NCBI GenBank assembly: GCA_963805915.1
Contig: CAWDWD010000023.1
Span: 124,001-188,000, forward strand
Origin: JAEULH01 sp963805915
GTDB taxonomy: Bacteria; Pseudomonadota; Alphaproteobacteria; Rhodospirillales; Defluviicoccaceae
Direction: 5' to 3'
Length of the DNA: 64,000 nt
Shown: piece after piece, positions 33,366 to 42,065 of the stretch
How positions within the stretch are numbered: the first letter of the stretch is position 1
Layout: each line of letters starts with the position of its first letter
Made by a program: the position numbers and the translations under genes
Notes under the pieces: generated by a model
Database searches by the model: none
Seen by the model: only the letters and a program-made list of their open reading frames with translations
Told to the model about the DNA's origin: nothing

Positions 33366-34616
33366 ATGAAGGAGATCCATCACGCGCTGGTGTTAAACCT
33401 GCACCAACCGCCGAGCAACCTCGACGCCCTGCTCGAGACCAACGAGTGGGAGGTCAAGGAGATCCTGTTCGCGCTCGATCGGATGCCGCGAACGCTGTGG
33501 CCCTACGAGGATATCGCGCGGGTCCACCTGTCAATGTCCGGCACGCTTCTCGAGACGTTGTCGCACCCCGACTTCCAGCGCAAAGTATTCGGCGCGGTCG
33601 ACTGCGGTACGCTGCTGTGGACGCTACAAAACCAGAAGATTTTTGAGATCCTCGGCACCGGCTACTACCACCCGGTATTGGCGCTGATCCCCGAGGCCGA
33701 CTGGGACGAGCAGATTTCACGCTGGCAGGCGCTCGCCCGCCATGTTTTCTGGCGCGGCCATTTTCCCGGATTCTGGCCGCCGGAAATGGGCTTCGACATG
33801 ACGCTCATTCCGCACCTGAAGAAGGCCGGCTACCGCTACGTCATGGTCGACTCCGAGTATGTCGATCCGCTCGACGAGATGAGCTGGCAGGAGCTGCGCT
33901 ACCGGCCCCACATCTGCGAATACGCCGGCGAGGAGATCGTCATCGTCGTCCGCGACCGCGACCTCTCCAACGCCCAGCTCTCGGGCATGGAATACGGCTG
34001 GTTCAATCACGAGCTTGAGGAGCGCACGCGGTGGTGCGACTTTCCGCCGCTGGTGGCGACCGCGACCGACGGCGACAACGGTGGCTGGTTTCGCAACGTC
34101 AATCCGCAAGCCAATTTCTGGAGCTACTTCTACCGCACCATGCTTGATGAGATCCGCACCGGAGCGTCGGCGATCCGGCCGACCTTCATCAACGAGTACC
34201 TGGACCGGTTCGGCGCCCACGGCCGCGTCACCGTGCGCCGGGGCGCGTGGAACACCGACGAACACCACGGCTGGAATTTCCATCAGTGGATGGGATCGCA
34301 GGCCCAGCGCGACGCCATGGGCCGCGTCCACGAGGTGAGCGCGCGCTACCATGCGCTGGCGCTGGAGGCGGCGACGCGCGGCCATGGCGACACCGAGCTC
34401 GGCCGGGAACTGGGCCGGGTGCTCGATCAGGCCCATTGGCGCCTGCTTCGCGCCGAGACCAGCTGCAACGTCTACTGGGGCGAGGCCTGGGTCTACAAGG
34501 TGCACAATGATCTTGATGAGGCCGCCTGGCATCTCGGCGAGGCCCGGGCCATGCTCGATCGGATGCCGCCGGCGCCGCCGCGCGAAGTTGACAGCTTGGC
34601 GATTCAGGAGTCGTGA
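33366..34616 (+). CDS. glycoside hydrolase family 57 protein
   Basis: A 416-residue protein with the GH57 pattern: LNLHQPPSN at residues 10-18 (the HQP motif) and FWPPEMGFD near 136-144, where Glu140 fits the catalytic nucleophile. Further features are ATATDGDNGGWF and the HHGWNFHQW stretch. GH57 enzymes are alpha-glucanases or branching enzymes acting on alpha-glucans; the specificity here is not clear. No signal peptide is seen, so it is cytosolic. The ATG at 33366 follows GGGAGGGG. It is followed by a small transporter gene 52 bp downstream and faces a LysR gene. Confidence 0.85.
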   Translation: MKEIHHALVLNLHQPPSNLDALLETNEWEVKEILFALDRMPRTLWPYEDIARVHLSMSGTLLETLSHPDFQRKVFGAVDCGTLLWTLQNQKIFEILGTGYYHPVLALIPEADWDEQISRWQALARHVFWRGHFPGFWPPEMGFDMTLIPHLKKAGYRYVMVDSEYVDPLDEMSWQELRYRPHICEYAGEEIVIVVRDRDLSNAQLSGMEYGWFNHELEERTRWCDFPPLVATATDGDNGGWFRNVNPQANFWSYFYRTMLDEIRTGASAIRPTFINEYLDRFGAHGRVTVRRGAWNTDEHHGWNFHQWMGSQAQRDAMGRVHEVSARYHALALEAATRGHGDTELGRELGRVLDQAHWRLLRAETSCNVYWGEAWVYKVHNDLDEAAWHLGEARAMLDRMPPAPPREVDSLAIQES

Positions 34617-34668
34617 GCGGGTCGCGGGCGCGCGGCCGACCGCCGCGTTCAACGCGGAGGCCGCCGGC

Positions 34669-35130
34669 ATGCCTGCGTTCCGCATGCCCCCGCTAGTCTT
34701 TGTCCTGCTGATCGCGCTTGCCGGCGTCGGGCTGGCGCTGCAGGCGGCGATGAACGCGCGGATGGGCCTTGCCCTCGGCTCGCCGGTCGCGAGCGCGCTG
34801 ATCAGTTTTATTGTCGGCTCCGCCCTGCTCGCGGCGGCGCTGGCCTCGGGCGCGCTTGGCCGAGCCCGGCTCGCGGGTCTCGCCGAGGTGCCGTGGTGGG
34901 CCTACATCGGCGGCGCGCTCGGCGCGGCATTCGTGACCATGGCGGTGCTCGCGGTGCCCCGGGTCGGCGCCGCCGTCACCTTCGCCGCGGTCATCGCCGG
35001 CCAGCTTATCGGCGCCATGTGCATCGACACCTTCGGCTGGCTCGGCGTCACTCAGATGCCGCTCAGTCCGTGGCGGATCGCGGGCATCTTTCTCCTTCTG
35101 GCCGGCGTCTGCCTGATCCAGCGGAAGTAG
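34669..35130 (+). CDS. small DMT transporter, DUF606/YdcZ type
   Basis: A 153-residue membrane protein with five hydrophobic segments, MPPLVFVLLIALAGVGLALQ being the first. MNARMGLALGSPVASALISF and WWAYIGGALGAAFVTM match the DUF606 (YdcZ-like) drug/metabolite transporter family, whose members are half-size and act as dimers. Substrate unknown. The ATG at 34669 follows an AACGCGGAGG site. The GH57 gene ends 52 bp upstream, so they may be co-transcribed. Confidence 0.82.
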   Translation: MPAFRMPPLVFVLLIALAGVGLALQAAMNARMGLALGSPVASALISFIVGSALLAAALASGALGRARLAGLAEVPWWAYIGGALGAAFVTMAVLAVPRVGAAVTFAAVIAGQLIGAMCIDTFGWLGVTQMPLSPWRIAGIFLLLAGVCLIQRK

Positions 35131-35167
35131 AGTTGTCGCGTCTCGCGCCCGACTACGGGTGCTTGAA

Positions 35168-35809
35168 CTACGGTTGCTTGAGGATGACCCGAAGGCCGGG
35201 AACCGTCTTGCCGAGGTGGCTGATCAACTCGGGAGCCAAGGCACGCGCCGCTTCAACCGGATCGGACGTCGGCAACGCGGCGGTCATGGACCCCTGCCAC
35301 AAAGGCGGCGCGTCGCTGTTGCCGAGCGTCACGTCGAGATTGAACGTGGTTGAAGGCCGCATCACTATGCCGCCGCCAAAATCGTATTCGATGATCACAC
35401 TGGGCATTTGCGGGGCATCGCCGGCGCCGCCCTGGTCGCCGAGGTCGACGCCAGGCTCTTCATCCTCCGATACCGCCGTTTCCTCCTGCATCCCGCTCTC
35501 GATGGCGCCCGACGGAATTGAACCGACGTCCTGGTTTCGCTGGAGATCAAAGACGAGAAGAAGCGGCGCACCGATGCTAACCGTGTAACCTTGGCGGGTC
35601 AGCGCCTGCGTGATCGTTTCCTGGATTGCGAGGCTGAGATCATTGTAGCTCTGGGAGGTCACCGCGATCTGCCCGCCTGTGGGGATCGGCTCTACGCCGG
35701 CCACCGCCCTGAGAACGCCTATCTCCGCATCCTGGGCATTCGTCGTCTCGGACCACGCGAAGGTGAGCAGGGCCGCGAGCAGCGCTCCGGCCAACAGGTA
35801 GTTCTTCAT
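35168..35809 (-). CDS. secreted hypothetical protein
   Basis: A 213-residue protein with a Sec signal peptide (MKNYLLAGALLAALLTFAWS, cleavage likely after NAQ). The mature part has LSLAIQETITQALTRQGYTV, an acidic low-complexity loop (SEDEEPGVDLGDQGGAGD), then VIIEYDFGGGIVMRPSTTFN and a C-terminal helix. The alternation suggests a periplasmic beta-rich fold similar in outline to DUF4136/curli-like proteins, but I cannot name a family. The ATG at 35809 is set by the signal peptide and a GGAGGAAATCA site. It is convergent with the YdcZ-like transporter. Confidence 0.6.
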   Translation of the reverse strand: MKNYLLAGALLAALLTFAWSETTNAQDAEIGVLRAVAGVEPIPTGGQIAVTSQSYNDLSLAIQETITQALTRQGYTVSIGAPLLLVFDLQRNQDVGSIPSGAIESGMQEETAVSEDEEPGVDLGDQGGAGDAPQMPSVIIEYDFGGGIVMRPSTTFNLDVTLGNSDAPPLWQGSMTAALPTSDPVEAARALAPELISHLGKTVPGLRVILKQP

Positions 35810-35997
35810 TGATTTCCTCCCGAGTTGGACCGCGTTCGATGGGCGCCCGTGTTTGGAGCGGGCCAAATTCTAGGCGACAACCTGGATCGAACAAGCGGAA
35901 ACGCGGACAGGCGCGGCATTGGGCGGCCTCTTCCACGACGCGGCATTCGCGCGTATAACCTAAGTGGGTCCTAAAATGCCGCCGAAACGGGTTTCCA

Positions 35998-38292
35998 ATG
36001 GCCTTGTCCACCGCGGGCGCGCCAAAATCAGGTCAAGCTCTTCATCGCGCGCTCATGGACGGCGCGATCTCGGCCTTCGCGGCCGAGCATGATCGCTGGA
36101 TCCTGTGGGTCCCGGTCCTCGTCGGGATCGGCATCGGCGCGTACTTCTCGTTGCCGGCCGAGCCGGCGTGGTGGCTTGGGCCGGTCGGCTGCGCGGCGGT
36201 CATCGCCGCCGGCGTGTCCGCTCGCGGCGCGATAGAAGCTGCCGGTCCTTTCGCGGCGCTGGTCATCGCCGGCGCCGTGGCCGTAGGCTTTACCGCCGCG
36301 CAGGCGCGCACCGCGAGTGTCGAAGCGCCGGTCCTGGGCGCGCGTTTAGGGCCGACGGCGGTTAGCGGGCGGATCATCAGGATCGAGAACCTGGGCAGCC
36401 GAGATCGCATTACTCTCGATCGCCTTCATGTTCGCGGGCTGGAGGCCGAGCAGACGCCGGAACGGGTCCGTCTCAGCCTTGGCGGCGAACAGCCCCGGCT
36501 CGTCCCCGGCGACGAGGTCCGCGTTCTCGCCGTGCTTTCGCCGCCGCCGCCGCCCACCGCGCCCGGCGCGTTCGACTTCCAGCGCCAATCGTTCTTCGCC
36601 CGCCTCGGCGCCACCGGCTTCGGCCTGGGCGCGGTCGAAATCCTGGCTCGCCGTCCGGGCGAGCGCGATGTTCTTCTCGCTGGACTGCGCAGCCGGATCA
36701 ATGCCGCCGTCCGCGCCGTCGTCGAGCCGCAGCGGGCCGCGCTCGTCATCGCCCTGCTCACCGGCGAGCGCACCGCCATCGCCCCGCCGGTGCTCGCCGC
36801 CATCCGCGATGCCGGCCTGGCCCATCTGCTGGCCATCTCGGGCTTGCACATCGGTCTGGTCGCCAGCTTCCTGTTCTTCGCGGCGCGCTCGATATTCGCC
36901 CTGATCCCGGCGATTGCCCTGCGCCGGCCGACCAAGAAGTGGGCCGCGGCGATCGCGGCGGCGGGAGCGGGCGGTTACGCCGTTCTCGCCGGCGCGACGA
37001 TCCCCTCGCAGCGCGCCTTCATGATGGTCGCCATCGTCTTTCTCGGGGTCATCTTCGATCGCCAGGCGTTGTCGATGCGCCTCGTTGCGATCGCCGCGAC
37101 GGCGGTCCTGATCGCCCAGCCGGAAAGCCTCCTCGGCGCCAGCTTTCAGCTCTCCTTCGCCGCCGTCATTGCCTTGATCGCCGTTTACGAGGCCGTGCAG
37201 CGCCGGCACTTGCGCGGCGCGGGCGACGGCGTGCTTTCGCGGATCGTGGCCTACGTCTTCTTTGTCGCCTTGACCACCGTGGTCGCGACACTGGCGACGT
37301 CGGCCTACGCGGGCTTCCACTTCCAGCGGTTGGCGGTGTTCGGCCTGCCCGCCAACCTGCTGGCGGTGCCGTTAATGGCAATGTGGATCATGCCGCTCGG
37401 CGTCGCCGTGCTGGCGTTCATGCCATTCGGTTTGGCGGCCCCTTTCTTGTGGGCCATGGGCTGGGGGGTCGGCTTGGTGATCGAGATTGCTCGGGAAATC
37501 GCGTCATGGCCCGGCGCCGTGACGATCATGCCGGCGATGCCATCGTGGGGCCTCGCCGCCCTGACCTTCGGCGGCTTATGGCTATGCCTGTGGCGCTGCC
37601 GATGGCGCTATTTCGGCGTGGTCCTGATCATTGCCGGATGGGCAAGTCTCGCCATCACATCGCCGCCGGATATATTGGCCGATGGCCGGGGCCGGCTGAT
37701 CGGCGTGCGCGCGCCGGACGGCGGTTTGGCGTTCTCGTCTTCTCGCGGCGGCAATTTCGAACGCGCCAGCTGGCTTCGCCGCGCCGGATTGCGCGACGCC
37801 GCGCGTTGGCCCGAACCGGGCCTCGGCGACGGCGGGTTCATGGAATGCGACCGAGCCGGTTGCGTTTTTCACACCAACGACAAGACCGTGGCCTTGATGA
37901 TGCGCGCCGAGGCCGCGGCCGACGACTGCCGCCTTGCCGACGTTATCGTGAGCATGGTGCCGGTTCGCGGCCCTTGTCTGTCGCCGACCACGGTCATCGA
38001 CCGGTTCGATCTGTGGCGAGGCGGCGCTCATGCGATCTGGATCGAGGACGACGGCGCTCGCGTCGAATCGGTCAACGGCGTGCGTGGCGATCGGCCGTGG
38101 GTGCTGAGCCCCGACGCGGCTCGGGAAAAAACCGCCAATGCCCGAAAAGTCCGATCGGCGACGGCCTCGCCCCGCCGCGAGCCGTCATCGCGGCGGGCGC
38201 TGGCCAGTGTCGCGGGGGCCAGCGCCGGCGGGCCGTTCAGCGGCCGGTCGATCAGCGGCCGGCCAACAGTCGGCGCGCCGACAGGTCAGTAG
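35998..38292 (+). CDS. comEC: ComEC/Rec2-type competence channel protein
   Basis: A 764-residue inner-membrane protein of the ComEC family, which carries single-stranded DNA into the cell in naturally competent bacteria. An N-terminal DUF4131 region (about residues 25-210) is followed by the competence domain, starting near GERTAIAPPVLAAIRDAGLA and HLLAISGLHIGLV (residues about 255-290), with around ten membrane helices. The C-terminal part (from DILADGRGRLIGV) lacks the metallo-beta-lactamase motif HxHxDH, as in many alphaproteobacterial ComEC proteins. Its tail is low-complexity. Its stop overlaps that of the convergent lexA gene. No other competence genes are present, so DNA uptake is not proven. 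Confidence 0.88.
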   Translation: MALSTAGAPKSGQALHRALMDGAISAFAAEHDRWILWVPVLVGIGIGAYFSLPAEPAWWLGPVGCAAVIAAGVSARGAIEAAGPFAALVIAGAVAVGFTAAQARTASVEAPVLGARLGPTAVSGRIIRIENLGSRDRITLDRLHVRGLEAEQTPERVRLSLGGEQPRLVPGDEVRVLAVLSPPPPPTAPGAFDFQRQSFFARLGATGFGLGAVEILARRPGERDVLLAGLRSRINAAVRAVVEPQRAALVIALLTGERTAIAPPVLAAIRDAGLAHLLAISGLHIGLVASFLFFAARSIFALIPAIALRRPTKKWAAAIAAAGAGGYAVLAGATIPSQRAFMMVAIVFLGVIFDRQALSMRLVAIAATAVLIAQPESLLGASFQLSFAAVIALIAVYEAVQRRHLRGAGDGVLSRIVAYVFFVALTTVVATLATSAYAGFHFQRLAVFGLPANLLAVPLMAMWIMPLGVAVLAFMPFGLAAPFLWAMGWGVGLVIEIAREIASWPGAVTIMPAMPSWGLAALTFGGLWLCLWRCRWRYFGVVLIIAGWASLAITSPPDILADGRGRLIGVRAPDGGLAFSSSRGGNFERASWLRRAGLRDAARWPEPGLGDGGFMECDRAGCVFHTNDKTVALMMRAEAAADDCRLADVIVSMVPVRGPCLSPTTVIDRFDLWRGGAHAIWIEDDGARVESVNGVRGDRPWVLSPDAAREKTANARKVRSATASPRREPSSRRALASVAGASAGGPFSGRSISGRPTVGAPTGQ

Positions 38293-38993
38293 CGGCGAAT
38301 GAGGCCGACGAGGCAACCTTGAACCTTGACCTGATCCGGCCCGCAAATCCGGGTTTCGTACGCCCGGTTGGCTGGCTCCAGGGCGATTGATTGGCCGCGG
38401 CGACGCAGCCGCTTCAAGGTCACTTCCTCGTTATCGACCAGAGCAACGACGATGGCGCCGCTTTCCGCGGTTTCGCTACGTTCGATGATCACGGTGTCGC
38501 CGTCGAGAATGCCGGCCTCAATCATCGAATCGCCCGCGACCTCGAGCGCGTAATGCTCGCCGCTTCCGACCAACGCGGATGGCACATCGACGACGCGGGT
38601 GTTGTCGCGCAGCGCCGCGATCGGCGTGCCGGCGGCGATCCTGCCGTACAGGGGCATCCGTACAAGCGTCGAGTCCGACGACCCGCTCGCCGTCACGCCG
38701 GGTAGCTTGAAATCGCCCTTGATCACGTTCGGCGCGAAAGTGTCGGTTCGTTTCGGCGCGACCCGCTGCGCGGCGACGTTATCGGGGAGCCTGATCACCT
38801 CGAGGGCCCGGGCGCGGTGGGGAAGGCGGTGGATGAATCCGCGTTCCTCCAACCCGGTCATCAGCCGATGGATACCGGATTTCGAACGCAGACCGAGCGC
38901 ATCCTTCATCTCGTCGAACGAGGGCGCGATCCCGGCTTCCTTGAGCCGGCGATCAATGAAGAGCAAGAGATCGTATTGCTTCTTGGTCAACAT
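38286..38993 (-). CDS. lexA: SOS repressor LexA
   Basis: A 235-residue LexA, repressor of the DNA-damage regulon, inactivated by RecA-stimulated self-cleavage. The winged-helix starts MLTKKQYDLLLFIDRRLKEA and its recognition region is PSFDEMKDALGLRSKSGIHR. The self-cleavage bond is Ala121-Gly122 (GRIAAGTPI); Ser156 (AGDSMIEAG) and Lys194 (VTLKRL) are the catalytic dyad. The ATG at 38993 starts at the conserved N-terminus. An alphaproteobacterial LexA box lies 158 bp upstream, and a perfect 10-bp palindrome GATAGCTATC is 42 bp upstream. In relatives moaC and moeA lie between trpC and lexA; here they are absent. Confidence 0.95.
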   Translation of the reverse strand: MLTKKQYDLLLFIDRRLKEAGIAPSFDEMKDALGLRSKSGIHRLMTGLEERGFIHRLPHRARALEVIRLPDNVAAQRVAPKRTDTFAPNVIKGDFKLPGVTASGSSDSTLVRMPLYGRIAAGTPIAALRDNTRVVDVPSALVGSGEHYALEVAGDSMIEAGILDGDTVIIERSETAESGAIVVALVDNEEVTLKRLRRRGQSIALEPANRAYETRICGPDQVKVQGCLVGLIRRY

Positions 38994-39321
38994 TATGTGT
39001 ATCCCATTCGAGACTACGTCGCTCAACACGCACCGATAGCTATCTATCCCGCGCTACTCGCAGCCAATATTGTCTTTGCCCGCGTCTAAACAGGACTATC
39101 GTACCACTCTCGCGAACCGACCGACGAACAAAAGCAAAACAGGTCGTACTGTTCTAGTTTGGTTCTCGGGCATGGTCAACCCGTTTTCTCCGGAAACGTG
39201 AGCAGCAATAATAACGGCTGGGAATGACTTGATCCGGTGCGAAGGCTGATCATCCCGATTCTTGGTTCTAAAGGTCCGGCCGGAGCCTGGCGGCCGAACG
39301 AAAACCTTCGCCTGTCTCCGC
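38994..39321. other. lexA-trpC intergenic region
   Basis: This 328-bp gap holds the LexA box at 39151-39165, the 10-bp palindrome at 39035-39044, and two GAAC half-sites 8 bp apart (39114-39129) that do not fit the LexA spacing. No coding region is supported. Confidence 0.5.
39151..39165. promoter_or_regulatory. LexA box, GTTC-N7-GTTC
   Basis: GTTCTAGTTTGGTTC fits the alphaproteobacterial LexA operator GTTC-N7-GTTC exactly. It is 158 bp upstream of the lexA start and fits autoregulation. On the lexA strand it reads as GAAC-N7-GAAC. Confidence 0.75.
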
Positions 39322-40149
39322 TTACGTCGCAACGGAGCGAAGGGCCGGGTCCTTGCCAAGCAGGGCTTGGGTGGCGCTTTTTACGTCCGGCTGGCGCATC
39401 AAGGATTCGCCGACGAGGAAACACGAAACGCCGGCGGCGGCCATTCGCGACAGGTCGGCGGGCGCGGCGAGGCCGCTCTCGGCGACGACCAGCCGGTCCG
39501 CCGGCGCGAACGGCGCCAGCGCTTCCGTTGTCGCGATGTCGACGCGCAAGCTCCGCAGGTCGCGGTTGTTGATGCCGATGATCGCGGCCTCGATGCGGCC
39601 GGCGCGATCGAGCTCGGCGCGATCGTGAACCTCACACAGCACGTCCATTCCCAGCGCCGTGGCCGCCGCGGCCAGCTCTCCGGCCAGGATGTCGTCGACG
39701 GCCGCGAGGATGACAAGAATGCAGTCGGCCCCCATCGCCCTGGCTTCGGCCACCTGATACGGATCGATCATGAAGTCCTTGCGCAGCACCGGAAGGCGAA
39801 CTGCGGCGCGCGCGGCGACCAGGAACGCCGGGTCGCCCTGGAAATAGGGCGCGTCGGTCAGGACCGAGAGACAGCGCGCGCCGCCGGCGGCATACGCGCT
39901 GGCCAGCGCCGCCGGATCGAAATCGGCGCGGATCAGGCCCTTGGACGGCGAGGCCCGCTTGATCTCGGCGATCAGCCCGTAGCCGCCTTCGCCGACAGCT
40001 TGGCGCAACGCGGCCGCGAAACCGCGTGGCGGCTCCGCGGTTTGCGCGTCCGCCGATACGACGGACAGCGGCTTGTCGCGCTTGCAGCGGCGGACGTGTT
40101 CGCGTTTGACCGCGCAGATCTCGTCTAGAATGTTGCGCGTCCGGCTCAC
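39322..40149 (-). CDS. trpC: indole-3-glycerol phosphate synthase
   Basis: A 275-residue single-domain TrpC, which closes the indole ring in tryptophan synthesis. LIAEIKRASPSKGLIRADFD near residue 55, VLRKDFMIDPYQV and GINNRDLRSL are the family's active-site strands. It is not fused to TrpF. The GTG at 40149 follows GGAGG. In many alphaproteobacteria trpC follows trpG-trpD directly; neither is upstream here, so the gene stands alone. Confidence 0.95.
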   Translation of the reverse strand: MSRTRNILDEICAVKREHVRRCKRDKPLSVVSADAQTAEPPRGFAAALRQAVGEGGYGLIAEIKRASPSKGLIRADFDPAALASAYAAGGARCLSVLTDAPYFQGDPAFLVAARAAVRLPVLRKDFMIDPYQVAEARAMGADCILVILAAVDDILAGELAAAATALGMDVLCEVHDRAELDRAGRIEAAIIGINNRDLRSLRVDIATTEALAPFAPADRLVVAESGLAAPADLSRMAAAGVSCFLVGESLMRQPDVKSATQALLGKDPALRSVAT

Positions 40150-40472
40150 GGGCCACCTCCGCGTTCGGCATTTCCACGACGCACGATCGCAAGCCGGATA
40201 CGGCTTGTCACGGCAAAGATGAAGGCGGCGGGCGCGCCGTCCGAGCGCCCGCGAAATATCGTCGCCGTTGTCCGGGCTGGTGGTCCCGGCTCTCTCCGCG
40301 ATTGAAAAAAATAGGTACTTCGGGTAGCAATGAACGTTGAAGAGCGGGTCCTGCCTCGGACCCGTTCTATTTTTTTTGACACTCATGCGAGCCGTCGCGC
40401 CGGGCATCGGCGCCGGCAAAAAATCGGCTCCCGGTCGGTTACGGCCTCGCACATCGCAACGGGTTCTCAACG
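40150..40472. other. intergenic region between trpC and the glycosyltransferase gene
   Basis: About 320 bp between divergent genes. It contains a strong intrinsic terminator on the plus strand at 40345-40378 and a TTGACA box right after it (40376-40381) without a convincing -10. No plus-strand gene ends before the terminator. Confidence 0.45.
40345..40378 (+). terminator. intrinsic terminator (CGGGTCC hairpin with T run)
   Basis: CGGGTCC (40345-40351), a six-base loop TGCCTC and GGACCCG (40358-40364) form a perfect stem, followed by TTCTA and eight T residues. It is oriented on the plus strand, 95 bp upstream of the glycosyltransferase, so it could be an attenuator in that leader or end a short unannotated RNA. 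Confidence 0.75.
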
Positions 40473-41768
40473 ATGCGCATCTTTATTCATGACTATGCCG
40501 GCCATCCGCCGCAGGTTCATCTCAGCCGTGAGCTGGCCCGACGTGGCCATACCGTCCTGCACAGCTACTCCGCCGACATTCAAACTCCGCGCGGCGCGCT
40601 GGAGCGTCGCGCCGAGGACCCCGCCGGGTTCGCCATCCGCGGCCTGTCGCTCGGCAAGCCGATCAGCAAGGACTCGCTGGTCATCCGCCAGTTCCAGGAA
40701 ATCGAGTTCGGCCGCCGCCTGCGCGACGCCGCGCGCGCGTTCCGCCCGGACGTGGTGGTCCTGGCGAATACCCCGCTGGCGTCCTTGCAGTCGGTCCAAT
40801 CCGATTGCCGCAAGCGCGGTGTCCCGTTCGTGTTCTGGCTGATGGACGTCTACAGCGTCGCCGTCCACAAGATCCTGAAGAGCAAGCTTCCGGTCTTCGG
40901 CGACATCATCGGCCGCGGCTACGATTGGCTCGAGCGGCAACAGCTGCGCAACAGCGACAGGGTCATTCTGATTTCGGAAGGCTTCAGCGGCATCCTCGAC
41001 GATTGGGGGGTCGATCCGACCAGGATCGAGGTCATGCCGCTGTGGGCGCCGCTCGAGGAAATGTCGTTGCGGGCGAAAGACAACCCGTGGTCGCGCCGGC
41101 TGGGCGTTGCCGACACGATCAACATCGTCTACTCCGGCACCCTGGGCCTGAAGCATAACCCGTCGGCGTTATCCGACCTCGCGCTCAAGTACAAGGACCG
41201 GGACGACATCCGGGTGATCGTCATTTCCGAGGGGCTCGGCGCATCGTACCTCGCCAAGGCCAAGCAGGACCATGGCCTCGACAATCTCGTTTTGTTGCCG
41301 TTTCAGCCGTTCGAGGATCTTCCCGATGTGCTCGGCGCGGCCGACGTGGTGGTGACCCTGCTCGAGCCGGATGCCGGCACGTTCTCCTGCCCGAGCAAGG
41401 TGTTGACCTACCTGTGCGCCGGCCGCGCCCAGGTCGGCGCGATCCCCGCCGACAACCGCGCCGCCAAAGTCATCCGCGAGAGTGGCGGCGGGATCACCGT
41501 TTCGCCGCTCGATCGCGACGCCTTCCTGGCCGCCGTCGATCGGCTGATCGGCGACGCCGACGCGCGCGCCAGGTTCGGCCAGTCGGCCCGCGCCTACGCC
41601 GAACGCGAGTTCGACATCCGCCGGCTCGGTGACGAGTTCGAGGGCTATCTGCGTTTGGCGTGCGGCAATGCGGCGCTAAGCGAGCGCCTCGCGCAACTCC
41701 GCCCCGGCCTGAATGTATCCGCGGAGGGTTGCGAGGTTGTATCCGGCGGGCCTCGGTATGTGCTATAG
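40473..41768 (+). CDS. glycosyltransferase family 4 protein
   Basis: A 431-residue GT-B fold transferase. It opens MRIFIHDYAGHPPQVHLSRE and has the C-terminal nucleotide-sugar domain with NIVYSGTLGLKHNP, LLPFQPFEDLPDVLGAADVV and FSCPSKVLTYLCAGRAQVG. This pattern is common among WcaI/Wbu-type transferases that build cell-surface polysaccharides. No signal peptide or anchor. The following 300 bp hold two TAGGTCA dyads before the convergent Hsp70 gene. Sugar and acceptor are unknown. Confidence 0.88.
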   Translation: MRIFIHDYAGHPPQVHLSRELARRGHTVLHSYSADIQTPRGALERRAEDPAGFAIRGLSLGKPISKDSLVIRQFQEIEFGRRLRDAARAFRPDVVVLANTPLASLQSVQSDCRKRGVPFVFWLMDVYSVAVHKILKSKLPVFGDIIGRGYDWLERQQLRNSDRVILISEGFSGILDDWGVDPTRIEVMPLWAPLEEMSLRAKDNPWSRRLGVADTINIVYSGTLGLKHNPSALSDLALKYKDRDDIRVIVISEGLGASYLAKAKQDHGLDNLVLLPFQPFEDLPDVLGAADVVVTLLEPDAGTFSCPSKVLTYLCAGRAQVGAIPADNRAAKVIRESGGGITVSPLDRDAFLAAVDRLIGDADARARFGQSARAYAEREFDIRRLGDEFEGYLRLACGNAALSERLAQLRPGLNVSAEGCEVVSGGPRYVL

Positions 41769-42065
41769 TCGGCGGTGAATGGTCAGGTTGCCGCGAACGC
41801 CGATCAGTGGATTTTTTTTCGTGTCCGGAATGGAGAAGCATCTGCAACTCAATGGGTTGCGCGAAATTTGATAGGTCATTCTGACCTATATATTAGGTCA
41901 AAATGACCTATCCCGGACGCGCCCGCGCGATTGTGTCGGTGCTTGGCCGTGGTCCGGTCGCAATCAGCCGCCGCTGAGTTTCTCGCTCAGTTTTACATCT
42001 CAGGGTTGCGCCGTTTCCGCCCGCCGCCGCTTCGGTTCTGCCGCTTCCGTCCTGCCCAGGCCGGC
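41769..42065. other. convergent-gene interval with tandem dyads
   Basis: This gap between the glycosyltransferase and the Hsp70-DUF3731 gene holds a run of eight T (41808-41815) on the plus strand, a 13-codon ATG frame at 41830-41871 (MEKHLQLNGLREI), and two strong dyads at 41871-41911. No gene with family similarity was found. Confidence 0.45.
41871..41911. promoter_or_regulatory. two tandem TAGGTCA-N3-TGACCTA dyads
   Basis: ATAGGTCA-TTC-TGACCTAT (41871-41889) is a perfect 8-bp inverted repeat with a 3-bp gap. TAGGTCA-AAA-TGACCTA (41894-41910) follows, with centres 22 bp apart, about two helical turns. Two such spaced sites look like a cooperative operator for a dimeric regulator. They are oddly placed between two convergent genes, so a hairpin, topological or non-promoter role is possible. 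Confidence 0.6.

Noticed and set aside
39114..39129. Second LexA box from two GAAC half-sites
   Set aside because: The half-sites are 8 bp apart rather than 7, so they do not fit the alphaproteobacterial consensus.
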